Of a stretch of 45,991 nt of DNA, positions 26,200-36,449 are shown in pieces (the stretch's first letter is position 1; each line of letters starts with the position of its first letter). The DNA is from Sporosarcina sp. Its GTDB lineage: Bacteria > Bacillota > Bacilli > Bacillales_A > Planococcaceae. Below the pieces are notes generated by a model, which worked only from the letters and a program-made list of their open reading frames with translations, did no database searches and had not been told where the DNA came from. Position numbers and translations under genes: made by a program. The stretch lies in assembly GCA_029263895.1 (NCBI GenBank), contig JARIDO010000017.1, positions 1-45,991 of the forward strand. The letters are read 5' to 3'.

Positions 26200-27099
26200 T
26201 TATTTGAACTTGTTAACGAGTGTACCTATCCCTTCAATTGAAATCTTTACAATGTCCCCTGTTTTTAAATAGGTAGGAGGGTTCATTCCTTTCCCTACAC
26301 CTGCTGGGGTTCCAGTTAAAATGATATCTCCTGGTTCCAATGTAATATATTTAGAAATTTCTACGATGAGTTCATCAATTTTAAAAATCATAGAAGCTGT
26401 ATTCCCATTTTGCCGAACTTCATCATTTACTTTTGTAACGATGGAAAGATGATCCGCATGGGGTAATTCATCTTTCGAAACGAGATAGGGTCCCATCGGA
26501 CAAGAACCATCGAGACTTTTCCCAAGAAAGAACTGTTGGTGTGCAGATTGTACGTCTCTTGCTGTAATGTCGTTCGCAATTGTATAGCCAAAAACATGGT
26601 CGTATGCCATCTGTTTTGGTATAGCGTATCCCCCTTTACCAATTACGATTGCCAACTCGCCTTCATAGTCAAGACTATCTGTTTTCGTTGCGTGGACGGA
26701 CAACTCTTCTCCATCCGCCGCAATCGAAGTAGCCGCTTTCGTAAAAACCATCACTTTTTCGGGTGGTGTATCTGAACCCATTTCAGATGCATGGTCTAGA
26801 TAATTTTTCCCAACAGCTATAATGTTTTTAGGTGTACGAGGAATCGGCGCTAACCATTCAATAGACGAGAAAGGATGTTTAAATCTTTTGGAATCGTCGT
26901 CGTTCTCAATTTCATCAATAAGCTTCCTTACTTGTTCAACAAAGTCTAATCCTAATGCAACTCCCGCTATCATTGTTTGCGGAAATTCATGCTCACCTTG
27001 TGCTTCCGCAATGGCAAGGATATCCCAAACGGCATCTTCTTTTTTAACTTTAGGACCAAATCGTGTAACACCTTCGGAACGAAACGACAATAATTTCAA
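26200..27099 (-). CDS. yisK: Fumarylacetoacetate hydrolase family protein (YisK-like)
   Basis: 299 residues from TTG at 27099 behind GAGGAGGAG. C-terminal FAH domain with metal-binding acidic residues in LDYEGELAIVIGKGG and NDITARDVQ, and GDIILTGTPAGVG as the signature end; the N-terminal domain is the YisK type. Bacillus subtilis YisK is reported as an oxaloacetate decarboxylase that interacts with the Mbl cytoskeleton; the family also holds hydrolases and isomerases, so the reaction is not certain. 48 bases after the DUF418 gene. Confidence 0.85.
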   Translation of the reverse strand: MKLLSFRSEGVTRFGPKVKKEDAVWDILAIAEAQGEHEFPQTMIAGVALGLDFVEQVRKLIDEIENDDDSKRFKHPFSSIEWLAPIPRTPKNIIAVGKNYLDHASEMGSDTPPEKVMVFTKAATSIAADGEELSVHATKTDSLDYEGELAIVIGKGGYAIPKQMAYDHVFGYTIANDITARDVQSAHQQFFLGKSLDGSCPMGPYLVSKDELPHADHLSIVTKVNDEVRQNGNTASMIFKIDELIVEISKYITLEPGDIILTGTPAGVGKGMNPPTYLKTGDIVKISIEGIGTLVNKFK

Positions 27100-27147
27100 C
27101 TAAAACTCCTCCTCTTTCTCCGAGTAAAAGCTTGTTATTTTTACTAG

Positions 27148-28344
27148 TTACGACAAACGTGACGGTTTTTCCTCTTTATACTGCAAACTTTTTCCGTAAG
27201 TTCCTTTTCTCCAAAGCCATTCAATTGGTCCCATCCGAAATTTCGACAGCCATAATTCCGCAAAAATAATTTGAATGAGGAACACACCAACCGCTATACC
27301 AGTTCCAGTTAGTAAATCTACTTTTCCATATAGACCAAAGCCAAAGGCATAGAAAATTGTTGTAGCGATGATTGACTGTGTTAAATAAGTCGTTAATGAC
27401 ATTCTTCCGGCTTTAGATAAGGGTTTAAAAACAGTTAGTAAAGCAGGTATTTGTGTCAGTAAAAGCAATAATCCAACATATCCAGCTGCAAGGATTGGAC
27501 CACCGAAGAAAGTTTGTATCAGAATCTTATCCATTGTGGCATCTCCAATGAAAGGTATGGATTTCAATGCGATACCAATTAAAAGTGAACAAACTGTAAA
27601 CAGAATGATACGCCGTTTAAACTCCGATGCCCGTTCAAATACTTTCCATTTCGATAAGCCAGCTCCAATCATAATAAGCGGTAAAACTGAAAAGACTCCT
27701 AAAGCAGTGTTTAACAAACCAAGTTGAACAAACTCACTTGCCCTCAAATTGATCATCTTAAAATAGCTTCCTTTTGAATAGACGTCTATTGATTGTTGGA
27801 CTTTCTGAAGATCATGATAGCCTACCATAAACGTCGTAGGATCCAGCTTCATCACTAGATAAATAAGGCCCACGAAGAGGCCTAGAGGAATCACATACAA
27901 AACTAATGCAATTGGAATCATTGCTTTTTGGGGTATTCGAACAACTCCAATCATGATGAAGCCCATAACAGCATATGTGAATAAGATATCTCCATTCCAG
28001 ACGAATAGACCATGTACAAGACCCAAAATTAATAATAGAGTCATCCGCTTCGCAAAAACCTTTCCAAACGGATTGCCCATTCTGGTTGCTTTCTCAAATT
28101 GTATATTGAGTCCATAACCAAATAACATTGCAAATATAGGGTAAAAACTAGCTTCCACAAAAATCCGAATGCCTGTAAAGGTTGTGATATCTGTTGGTTC
28201 TGTAAACCATGTATAGCCATCCATATGCATATAAGGTAAGCTAAAGTGCACCATATTCGCAATGAAGATTCCCAGCAAGGCAAATCCTCTTAACATATCA
28301 ATTGAATCTACCCGTTCACCGAGAGTAGTAGGCACGTATTTCAA
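27148..28344 (-). CDS. DUF418 (YeiB-type) membrane protein
   Basis: 398 residues with about nine to ten membrane segments. Typical opening RVDSIDMLRGFALLGIFIANM, and the C-terminal DUF418 region with GRMSLTTYLTQSI and FRMGPIEWLWR. The fold is related to membrane acyltransferases, but no substrate is known. The TTG start at 28344 overlaps the addA stop (TTGA) with GGGGGG just upstream, so it is translationally coupled to addA. This is unusual company for a recombination operon and may only be an expression arrangement. Confidence 0.85.
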   Translation of the reverse strand: MKYVPTTLGERVDSIDMLRGFALLGIFIANMVHFSLPYMHMDGYTWFTEPTDITTFTGIRIFVEASFYPIFAMLFGYGLNIQFEKATRMGNPFGKVFAKRMTLLLILGLVHGLFVWNGDILFTYAVMGFIMIGVVRIPQKAMIPIALVLYVIPLGLFVGLIYLVMKLDPTTFMVGYHDLQKVQQSIDVYSKGSYFKMINLRASEFVQLGLLNTALGVFSVLPLIMIGAGLSKWKVFERASEFKRRIILFTVCSLLIGIALKSIPFIGDATMDKILIQTFFGGPILAAGYVGLLLLLTQIPALLTVFKPLSKAGRMSLTTYLTQSIIATTIFYAFGFGLYGKVDLLTGTGIAVGVFLIQIIFAELWLSKFRMGPIEWLWRKGTYGKSLQYKEEKPSRLS

Positions 28345-31300
28345 ATTATTCCCCCCTGTATCGTGATTGCTCTCTCTCCATCAAATAGATAAAGCACCAT
28401 TTCTTTTATCGTGATTTTCATAATTTCCTCAATCGCTTTTTTATAAAGATTTAATTGAATTTGATAACGTTTCGTCATTTCTTTATTTGCAATTTCGTCC
28501 GACGCAAACAACCCTTGAATGCGGTCTGTTTTATAGTCTAGTAGAACCCAATTACCATCTGATTCTTGGAATAAGCAATCCGCAATTCCCTGTAAAATCT
28601 GATAATCCCCATCACCATCTTCTGAGGCATATGTGAATGGCATTTCACGCATAACCGTCTCTGCAGTCATCAAGCGATGTGCAATTGATGACTGGAAGAA
28701 GCTAGAGACCTTTTGGACGTCAATTACACGTCCTTCTTCTACGGTCAGCAATTGGCGTTGCACAAGTTCTTCAACGAGTTTTTCACAATGCACTGTCGTT
28801 TGAACTTGTTGAATGGAAATATGTTGCATCACTGTATGCATCGCCGTTCCTATTTCTCCAGGAGACAACTCTCTCAATTGCATGAATGCTGGACGACTAT
28901 GAAGGTAAACAGTACTCACTTCATCTTGAGGTAGCTTCGTTTCATTCACCGCATCTGCCTGCTCTAACGTGGCCAATCGTTTAAGTTCACTAACCGTTTG
29001 TTTCGAGCGTTTCCCGATTGACGATTCATACTTGTAATCAGCATTAAATCGTTGCGTCACTTGTTGTAAAATAGCTTCTTCAACAGGCAACGCTAATAAA
29101 TCCTCTACTACAAATTCTTTTTCATTCTCTGTTTGCTCTCCGTTATTTGAAAATACCGAAATAGGAAATGCGTCAATTTGCCACTTTGAAGAATCGTGCA
29201 GCAAGTGTCCTCCAGCAACGACTCCAAATTTCTCAAATGCCGAGTGTCTCGCCACGCTCGGTCCAATCCAATCAAAATAGCTATTGGCACGAGAACGAGT
29301 ATATTCAGGCAGCATTTGACCAGTTTCAACTTGTTGAGCTCCTTGCCAACTGACGACCGTTTTTTCGATATCTTTTACAGTACCTATTATTTCTACATGC
29401 TCTTTTGCTCTCGTCATCGCAACGTAAAGCACACGCATTTCCTCTGCGCGCATTTCAAGTTCCTTCTTTTCCTTCATTGCTAAAAATGGCAATGACGTAT
29501 ACATAATTCGATTGTCTGGATCAATGGCTTTTACTGCAAGTCCAAAATGTTGATCGAATAAATAGGATTGATTGAAATCCATTTTATTAAACTTCCGTCC
29601 AGCACCGGCTATGAATACATAAGGGAATTCCAATCCTTTAGAGGAATGAATTGTCATGATTCGAACAACGTCCTCTTTCTCACTCATAGATCGGGCTGTA
29701 CCTAAGTCGTCTCCACGACGTGTCATCCTGTCGATAAAACGTAAAAACCTAAACAACCCACGAAATGATGTTTTTTCATAATCAATTGCACGATCATGTA
29801 GCGCTAGAAGATTTGCTTGCCTTTGCTTCCCGTTAGACATGCTACCCACCATTTCATAATAATGCGTATCTGAATAGACTTGCCAAATGAGTTCCGATAA
29901 TGACCCCCGTCTAGCTAGATCTCGCCAACTTTCAAATTGGCTAAAAAATCGCTGCAATTTTTGTTGCGTTGCCGTTTCTATTCCTGCACCACCGATTTCA
30001 ATAAATTGTTTTAACGCTTCGAAAAAAGGTTTCTTCTTATTTGTCATACGCACTTGTGCCATTTCATTCTCCGTCATACCGATGAAAGGTGCACGTAGAA
30101 CTGAAGCAAGCGGGATGTCTTGGTATGGGTTATCGATGACACGTAATGTATTTAACATAATCATCACTTCTAACGCTTCAAAATACCCTTTAGATAATTC
30201 CGTATAAACGGGTATCCCTGCCAGTTTAAATTCTTCAGCAATTTCACCTGACCACGTCATAGAGCGCATAAGAATAACAATATCACGGTACTCCAGCAGT
30301 CTCTTTTTTCCACTAAAAGCATCCGCCACCTCTGCTCCTGATTGCATCAGTTGCTGAATTTTCCGTACCATAAAGCGAGCTTCTGCTTGAGAACTTTTCA
30401 AGCTTTCACCTGATTGTTCGTCGCCACTATCCTCATCTTCTTGCTCCTCATAAAGAACTGTTAACCCCGCAGTCACTGTTTTCTCTGGGTAAGATGCACC
30501 GTACTTTAAAGCTGCCGCATCATCATAATCGATTTCACCAACACGCTTGCCCATCACTTGCGAGAAGATATAGTTCGTTGCATCTAGCACTTCTTGTCGA
30601 CTACGGAAATTTGCATTTAAATCGATTTTCAACCCTTCTGGACCTTCGTCAGTTAAAAAGCGCATATACTTACCGAGGAATAACATAGGTTCAGCCAAAC
30701 GAAAACGATAGATTGATTGCTTTACATCGCCAACCATAAACAGATTGCCGTTATGCTCATCTCCACGCTTAACAAGCTGAATTATTGATTCTTGCAATAA
30801 GTTTACGTCTTGATACTCATCTACAAGTACCTCTGCAAATCGATTACGATAATCATTGCCGATATCTGACGGAACTAAGTGACCATTTTGCTCAACAGCT
30901 AAAATTTTAAGTGCATAATGTTCTAAATCCGAAAAATCGACAATGCCCCTGTCAATCTTTACTTGCTCATAACGCTTCCCAAACGCAATGACGAGCTCGA
31001 TAAGTGTGTGCATTGCGGGTGCCATTAAACGAATTTCATCGAGTAACCTCGCGGGTGTTCTTGTGAAATAGGCTTCTTTTAATCCATTCACAAGTTTCTT
31101 CACTGAATCACGTATACTTTTTGCACGTTTCGCTAGCTCTTCATCACATGATTCTTTTTTAATCGTCCCAGCTTTCACCCATTTTAACGTACTAAAAAAG
31201 TCGAATGTCTTTTCCCATGTCTCTTCAGTAACACGATGTAATGCTTCATTGATCCACAGTAAATCAGCTTCAGCGGTCGCAACTAACGGCTCTGGGCCTT

Positions 31301-32051
31301 CTGGCATTTCTGCTATACGCTTCATTTCATTTGTTAACGCCGCCGCTTCTTCAAGCGCGTGTCGAATGGTCGTCTTCAACGAATCAATGAACGCCAGATC
31401 TTCAATCGTCGCTGTTTGTCCTACTTCATATTGGGAAGGAATTGAACGTAACCACGTAATTGGCGAAGGATGGACACGCGAATAATCATATAATCGGTCG
31501 ATTAACGTTTCAATTGCCTGGTCGTTTCGATCAGCAGTAAAGCTATCTGCTAATCGATACATTGCTTCAGGATTATGAGCACTATATGCTTTTTCAAGCA
31601 CTTCACCAATCGTATCATCGCGCAGTAGTGCAGCCTCTGTACTGTCCGCAAGACGGAAACCTGGATCGATCTCAAGTAAATATGCATATTGACGTACAAC
31701 ATTTAGACAAAAAGAATGCAATGTAGAAATTTGAGCTTTATTTAATAAATTCAGTTGTCTCCGTAGATGAACGGATTCTGGATCTTGTAGAATAGCTTCT
31801 TCTAATGCAATTGCCATTCGATGTCGCATTTCTGCAGCAGATGCATTTGTAAAGGTCACAACGAGTAACTGGTCTACATCAATTGGATTGTTTTTATCCA
31901 ACACTTTTTCAATCATTCTTGTTATCAAAACTTTTGTTTTACCAGAACCCGCTGCAGCAGAAACGAGAACATCCTTACCCGTTGCCCAAATGGCTCTCCA
32001 TTGAGCATCGGTAAATGTAGATTCTATTGGTTTAGTCGGTATGTTCATCAT
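28341..32051 (-). CDS. addA: Helicase-nuclease AddA
   Basis: Large subunit of AddAB, which resects double-strand breaks to Chi and loads RecA. 1236 residues. UvrD/Rep helicase: Q motif FTDAQWRAI, Walker A AAAGSGKT near residue 35, Walker B VDEYQDVN near 415, SSKGLEFPYVFIAG and RVLYVAMTRAKE. C-terminal RecB-family nuclease domain with GTAMH and VLLDYKTD near 1185. ATG at 32051 after AGGAGGTGG, with a second ATG next to it; overlaps addB by 20 bases. Confidence 0.97.
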   Translation of the reverse strand: MMNIPTKPIESTFTDAQWRAIWATGKDVLVSAAAGSGKTKVLITRMIEKVLDKNNPIDVDQLLVVTFTNASAAEMRHRMAIALEEAILQDPESVHLRRQLNLLNKAQISTLHSFCLNVVRQYAYLLEIDPGFRLADSTEAALLRDDTIGEVLEKAYSAHNPEAMYRLADSFTADRNDQAIETLIDRLYDYSRVHPSPITWLRSIPSQYEVGQTATIEDLAFIDSLKTTIRHALEEAAALTNEMKRIAEMPEGPEPLVATAEADLLWINEALHRVTEETWEKTFDFFSTLKWVKAGTIKKESCDEELAKRAKSIRDSVKKLVNGLKEAYFTRTPARLLDEIRLMAPAMHTLIELVIAFGKRYEQVKIDRGIVDFSDLEHYALKILAVEQNGHLVPSDIGNDYRNRFAEVLVDEYQDVNLLQESIIQLVKRGDEHNGNLFMVGDVKQSIYRFRLAEPMLFLGKYMRFLTDEGPEGLKIDLNANFRSRQEVLDATNYIFSQVMGKRVGEIDYDDAAALKYGASYPEKTVTAGLTVLYEEQEDEDSGDEQSGESLKSSQAEARFMVRKIQQLMQSGAEVADAFSGKKRLLEYRDIVILMRSMTWSGEIAEEFKLAGIPVYTELSKGYFEALEVMIMLNTLRVIDNPYQDIPLASVLRAPFIGMTENEMAQVRMTNKKKPFFEALKQFIEIGGAGIETATQQKLQRFFSQFESWRDLARRGSLSELIWQVYSDTHYYEMVGSMSNGKQRQANLLALHDRAIDYEKTSFRGLFRFLRFIDRMTRRGDDLGTARSMSEKEDVVRIMTIHSSKGLEFPYVFIAGAGRKFNKMDFNQSYLFDQHFGLAVKAIDPDNRIMYTSLPFLAMKEKKELEMRAEEMRVLYVAMTRAKEHVEIIGTVKDIEKTVVSWQGAQQVETGQMLPEYTRSRANSYFDWIGPSVARHSAFEKFGVVAGGHLLHDSSKWQIDAFPISVFSNNGEQTENEKEFVVEDLLALPVEEAILQQVTQRFNADYKYESSIGKRSKQTVSELKRLATLEQADAVNETKLPQDEVSTVYLHSRPAFMQLRELSPGEIGTAMHTVMQHISIQQVQTTVHCEKLVEELVQRQLLTVEEGRVIDVQKVSSFFQSSIAHRLMTAETVMREMPFTYASEDGDGDYQILQGIADCLFQESDGNWVLLDYKTDRIQGLFASDEIANKEMTKRYQIQLNLYKKAIEEIMKITIKEMVLYLFDGERAITIQGGII

Positions 32052-35000
32052 CCGCCACCTCCTGACGCATTTTTAGTAAAGATTGCTCTGCTTCCATTTC
32101 AGGGTACGGTCGATGTGTTGATAAAGGATCAGACGGATCATATTGACAAACCGAACGGTAATTACAAAATTGGCAAGGCATTTTGTTACGCAGTTTATAA
32201 GGTAGTACTCTTGTATCCCCTGCCATCATGGCATCGCCTGCTTTTTGATGTCGAGTTCTTACAAATGACCGCATCATTTGCATATCGTCGACAGACAACA
32301 CTTTCGATGCTTTTGTAAATGTACCATCCGTTTTTAAGGCGGCAGGAATAATAGACGATGTTTTACCTAAATCAGAATCCATGCCCATCGCGATATCTTG
32401 TTTCTCTATTAAATAGCCTTTCATCTTATAAGATTTAGCTATTTCATCTTCTAACTGTTCAGCTGTCAATTCAACTGCTGGGCGAATCATTGGATTATGA
32501 ATATGCAAGTACAGTACACCAGCAGGATTTGCTTCAAAACCTAGCCATTCATTCGAATTCTCAAGTGCAACATCTAAATAGGTCATCATCTGTAACGACA
32601 ACCCGTAGTAGACTTCAGTCAAATCGAGTGCCTTTGCTGACGATTTATAGTCAACAATGCGCAAGTAATTTTTACCGTCAATCTCAGCTGTATCGACTCG
32701 GTCTATTCTACCGCGCATCTTCATGGAATCACCACGGCGTAACGGTATGTGTAAGGGTGGTAACTCTTCACCTTGTCCAAAACCTGCTTCAATGGCAATC
32801 GGTTTGAAAACAGTTGCTTTCGCTTGAATACTGAGAGAGTAGATAGTCCGTTGTAGAATATGCATAAGTTTCCGCTTAATATAAAGATAACGATTAGTGG
32901 AAAGGAGTATTCGATTGAAAAAATAAGGTGTAATATCCTCCACAGCTTCTCGTGCATGCTTCCAACACTCTTCTTTTGATAGCTCCGTCCATGATTTACC
33001 TGAACGTATTACTTCATCAGAAACCCATTTCAATGCAGCGTGAAATAAGTCACCGATTGCGGGAGCTTCTAAGGTGAACTCTGAGCGTTCTTGTAATTTA
33101 AGCCCATATGTTGCGTAATGTTGGAACGGACAACTATAGTACGATTCAACACGCGACACACTCGACGTAAAGGACTCACCATAAAGACCAGCAGTCATTT
33201 CTGGTTTCAAGCGTTCCGTTTGTAGTTGTTGTCGTAATGGACGAATAACATCTTGAAGCACCATTGACCATAAAGGATCTTCTTCATAATAGGTCATCAC
33301 AGCCCGCCATTGTTGTTCAAAAACGCCTGTTTTTTCTGCTTCCTTTAATTTCATTGCCATAAATGGCAAAGCTGTTCGAGGATGACTAATATATGCCATT
33401 TGATCTGCTTCCGTTGACAATTCAGATGGGTCTGTCACTGCTGTCATAAGAAAAATACCTGACACGATTTGTTGCAAACGCGCAATATATAGTGACGGAA
33501 TGAGTGATTTCCCTTCTTCATTAGCCTTTGCATACGACACAAATAACTTTTCACGTGCAGAAGTAAATGCTCGATAAGCCATATATGTTTCATCCATCAA
33601 TCGCAATTTCGTCGTTGGAGCTAAATCAAAGCCGATACCTGAAAACCACTCACGATCAACATCTGATAAAATCCCTTCATTCTCCACTCGTTTCGGCATA
33701 ACCCCATCATTTACACCAATGACAAAAACGACATCGATTGCCATTAAACTTGCCATTTCAATCGTTGTCACTGTCACTTGGTCAAGTGAAGGAGGAATCC
33801 GGGCAAATTCAAGTGAATCGAGACCTTCATCCAATAGTTTTGATGCTTCTATAGCACTCATTTCTTTATCACCAAACATTAGAACGAATTGGTCTAAGAC
33901 ATTTATCCAACTATTCCAAGCTTGTTCGTGTTCAGTGGCAGCTAGTAGTCTTCCGGCTCGTTCTTCATCTGCACGCAAATCAATAATTTTGTCATACACT
34001 TGAATGTCCTCAATGAAAATGAAAAGCGCTTCAGCTACTTGGCGACCTGTTTTCGCCTTTTTTAATCGACCTTCCAATTTACTTAGCGGCTCACGAACAA
34101 CATCACGTACAAGCTTGAGTATTTGTTCGTCTTCTTTTTCCTCATCTGTTTGAACGGTCTTTTGTAATTCTAATCCACGATAACGTTTAACTTGCCAACG
34201 CTCTTCCTCGAACCAGCGCTTGCCATATATCCCTTGAGCAAGTACATAATTCTCAAGCTTATCGGCTCGATCTCGCCATATCCTTTTGTTTTCGCGATAC
34301 GGAAAGAATAAATCAGTCTTCACCGCTCGAAAAATAGATTCATATGTCCAACCCGCATTAACCGCTTCTAGGACAGAGCGCGTAAATTCAATTAGCGGAT
34401 GATGGAGCATCGGTTTCTTTTGACTAATGAATACAGGAATATCATGTTGCTGAAAAATTGTTCGAATCAATTCATCATATTTCACTGGTTCTCTATAAAG
34501 AATCGCCATATCTTTATAGCGTTTACCTTCTGAAAGCATTTGACGAATTTGACGTGCGACTGCATGAATCTCGGCCCGATGATCAGAAGCTTCTATGAAT
34601 GTGATTGCACCTTCAGACTTTTTCTCGTTAGTCGGATACCTATCAAACTCCTGTTCCAAATGACGTAAATCATCATTCTGAAAACGTGGTGCATCTTTCA
34701 TGTAGATATCATCTTCTACTTCAACAGACTCAACTCTTGCAATCTCTCTAAGTTTCAAGGAGGTTCTTACAGCATTAAAAAATAACTCATGATCAGCAAA
34801 CCCTGATTCGACTCCTTGCATTGGCAATACTACAGTTACACGTTTTGCATGCTTCATCAGTTCCATAACAATTTCATATTCACGAGTAGTAAATGTTTCA
34901 AATCCGTCTATATAGATATCAGCATCTTTTAATAAGTCAGCATGCTTAATTTGAGAGGCGAGTAAAGTAAGATGTCCTTCACTATCGACAAACGATGTAC

Positions 35001-35523
35001 CTAATCGCTCTTCAATTTTTGTTAACAACAACGACAAATCACTCGCTTTGTCTAGTAACGTACGCGGCGCTCCTTTAGCTTGAAGTTCTTCATAGAGCGT
35101 ATTCATTGTTTCATAATCGAGGCAATATCGACTAAACTCTTTCATCAAACCACCAATTTGTTCAGTAAAGCCTCTTTTACTTGCGGCTTGTCTAAAAAGT
35201 TTAAAGTCCTCTTGATTTTCCTCCAAAACACTACGCACGAGCATGCGGTATCCGAACCCATCCACTTCTTTTCTCGTAATACCGGCAGTTTCTTGAAGAA
35301 TTCTCCATGCCAGACGCTTAAATGTTAAAACTTGCGCACGAATAATGCCTTTCAAACCAAAATTGACAGCTAAACTATGTTCCATCGAAAAGGATATCTG
35401 ATCTGGTACAATGACAACAATCGCGTTCCCTACCGGATTCTCTTTCAATTCGGCAGCAATTTCTCGCTCAATAAACGTTGTTTTCCCTGAACCTGACCGT
35501 CCCGTTATGAATCGTAATGACAA
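32032..35523 (-). CDS. addB: Helicase-nuclease subunit AddB
   Basis: 1163 residues. N-terminal Walker A TGRSGSGKTTF; the rest of the helicase is degenerate as in AddB, where it recognises Chi. C-terminal nuclease with LRIVDYKSS. Iron-sulfur cysteines: one in YSCPFQHY near residue 800 and three in CQFCNYRSVC near the end. Start: TTG at 35523, nine bases after GGAGG; the TTG at 35532 abuts that site. No good room for a promoter exists between the upstream terminator and the start; a TACAAT at 35576-35581 inside the terminator might serve. Operon addB-addA-DUF418. Confidence 0.96.
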   Translation of the reverse strand: MSLRFITGRSGSGKTTFIEREIAAELKENPVGNAIVVIVPDQISFSMEHSLAVNFGLKGIIRAQVLTFKRLAWRILQETAGITRKEVDGFGYRMLVRSVLEENQEDFKLFRQAASKRGFTEQIGGLMKEFSRYCLDYETMNTLYEELQAKGAPRTLLDKASDLSLLLTKIEERLGTSFVDSEGHLTLLASQIKHADLLKDADIYIDGFETFTTREYEIVMELMKHAKRVTVVLPMQGVESGFADHELFFNAVRTSLKLREIARVESVEVEDDIYMKDAPRFQNDDLRHLEQEFDRYPTNEKKSEGAITFIEASDHRAEIHAVARQIRQMLSEGKRYKDMAILYREPVKYDELIRTIFQQHDIPVFISQKKPMLHHPLIEFTRSVLEAVNAGWTYESIFRAVKTDLFFPYRENKRIWRDRADKLENYVLAQGIYGKRWFEEERWQVKRYRGLELQKTVQTDEEKEDEQILKLVRDVVREPLSKLEGRLKKAKTGRQVAEALFIFIEDIQVYDKIIDLRADEERAGRLLAATEHEQAWNSWINVLDQFVLMFGDKEMSAIEASKLLDEGLDSLEFARIPPSLDQVTVTTIEMASLMAIDVVFVIGVNDGVMPKRVENEGILSDVDREWFSGIGFDLAPTTKLRLMDETYMAYRAFTSAREKLFVSYAKANEEGKSLIPSLYIARLQQIVSGIFLMTAVTDPSELSTEADQMAYISHPRTALPFMAMKLKEAEKTGVFEQQWRAVMTYYEEDPLWSMVLQDVIRPLRQQLQTERLKPEMTAGLYGESFTSSVSRVESYYSCPFQHYATYGLKLQERSEFTLEAPAIGDLFHAALKWVSDEVIRSGKSWTELSKEECWKHAREAVEDITPYFFNRILLSTNRYLYIKRKLMHILQRTIYSLSIQAKATVFKPIAIEAGFGQGEELPPLHIPLRRGDSMKMRGRIDRVDTAEIDGKNYLRIVDYKSSAKALDLTEVYYGLSLQMMTYLDVALENSNEWLGFEANPAGVLYLHIHNPMIRPAVELTAEQLEDEIAKSYKMKGYLIEKQDIAMGMDSDLGKTSSIIPAALKTDGTFTKASKVLSVDDMQMMRSFVRTRHQKAGDAMMAGDTRVLPYKLRNKMPCQFCNYRSVCQYDPSDPLSTHRPYPEMEAEQSLLKMRQEVADDEHTD

Positions 35524-35545
35524 TGTTAGCAACCTCCAGTCCCAT

Positions 35546-35605
35546 AAAAAAAATACCTGTTCACCCTATTCTTTCATTGTACCGAAAGGAAGATAGGATG
35601 AACAG
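35546..35605 (-). terminator. Terminator between the TVP38 gene and addB
   Basis: On the minus strand CTGTTCATCCTAT plus TCCTTTC pairs with GAAAG plus ATAGGGTGAACAG, followed after three bases by T8. Confidence 0.8.
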
Positions 35606-35628
35606 ATAGGAAAAGTTAAGAACCGCTT

Positions 35629-36249
35629 TTACTTTTTTGAAGTGGGGTGTGGAATCGCTCGAAAATCGGATTCAACCTTTTTGTTTAGACGACGTTCGAA
35701 CCATTTCCCTACTCCCCATAAGATAACGATAATACCTACGACAATCGCTGTTCTAATTGGCTGTGTAAATAATGCTTTTATATCATAGCCAATAAAGCTA
35801 ATTGTAAATATCATCACAAGCTTACCAGCCATTAACGTCCATAAGTATTGTGACTTTTTCATATCTGATACACCTGCTACTAAATTAACAAGAGCAGATG
35901 GGGTAAAAGGAAAACAAATAAGGATAAATAATGGCCCAAAACCGTTATGCTCAACCCATTTAATCAACTTTTGAATACGTTGACTCTTCGTTAAAAAGTG
36001 AAGAAACTTGTGACGACCATACTTTCGTATGATTAAAAACACAGCGTAAGATCCTGCAACCGTGCCTGTCCAAGATAATATAAACCCTAACCATTCAAAA
36101 GCCGCTGCATTTGCTACGACAAATACAACTAACGGTAGGAATGGCAAAAAGGCCTCTAAGAAGGGTAAGAAAATCCCAACTAGCGGTCCTAACGCTTTAT
36201 AATGCTGTGTTAACTCAATGATTTTATCTGGATCTAGCCATTCATTCAT
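35629..36249 (-). CDS. TVP38/TMEM64 (VTT domain) membrane protein
   Basis: 206 residues with about five membrane segments and the VTT/DedA-like core: FLPLVVFVVANAAAFEWLG, GSYAVFLIIRKYGR, and FTPSALVNLVAGVSDM. Family members are implicated in membrane lipid handling; the particular role is unknown. The ATG follows GAGGGTG. A yhjE gene of the same family lies near addAB in Bacillus subtilis. The basic C-terminal tail is cytoplasmic. Confidence 0.85.
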   Translation of the reverse strand: MNEWLDPDKIIELTQHYKALGPLVGIFLPFLEAFLPFLPLVVFVVANAAAFEWLGFILSWTGTVAGSYAVFLIIRKYGRHKFLHFLTKSQRIQKLIKWVEHNGFGPLFILICFPFTPSALVNLVAGVSDMKKSQYLWTLMAGKLVMIFTISFIGYDIKALFTQPIRTAIVVGIIVILWGVGKWFERRLNKKVESDFRAIPHPTSKK

Positions 36250-36379
36250 TCAAAACACCCTCATTAGTAGTTTCTAGTAAAAAGTAACTGTTAAAATGTA
36301 GTCCAATTGTTAGTATATCCAACTCTTTTAATTTTAACATCTACATTTATTTATGTTCTATGAATTTCCCTACTCTATC

Positions 36380-36408
36380 TACATTAAACCACTGTCTTAT
36401 AGTATAAT
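36380..36408 (+). promoter_or_regulatory. Probable azlCD promoter
   Basis: TACATT (36380-36385), 17-nt spacer, TATAAT (36403-36408); good -10, weak -35. Confidence 0.45.
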
Positions 36409-36449
36409 CACCAAATAGCTTATAGAACGTTGTAGAAAGATGTGAAAAG

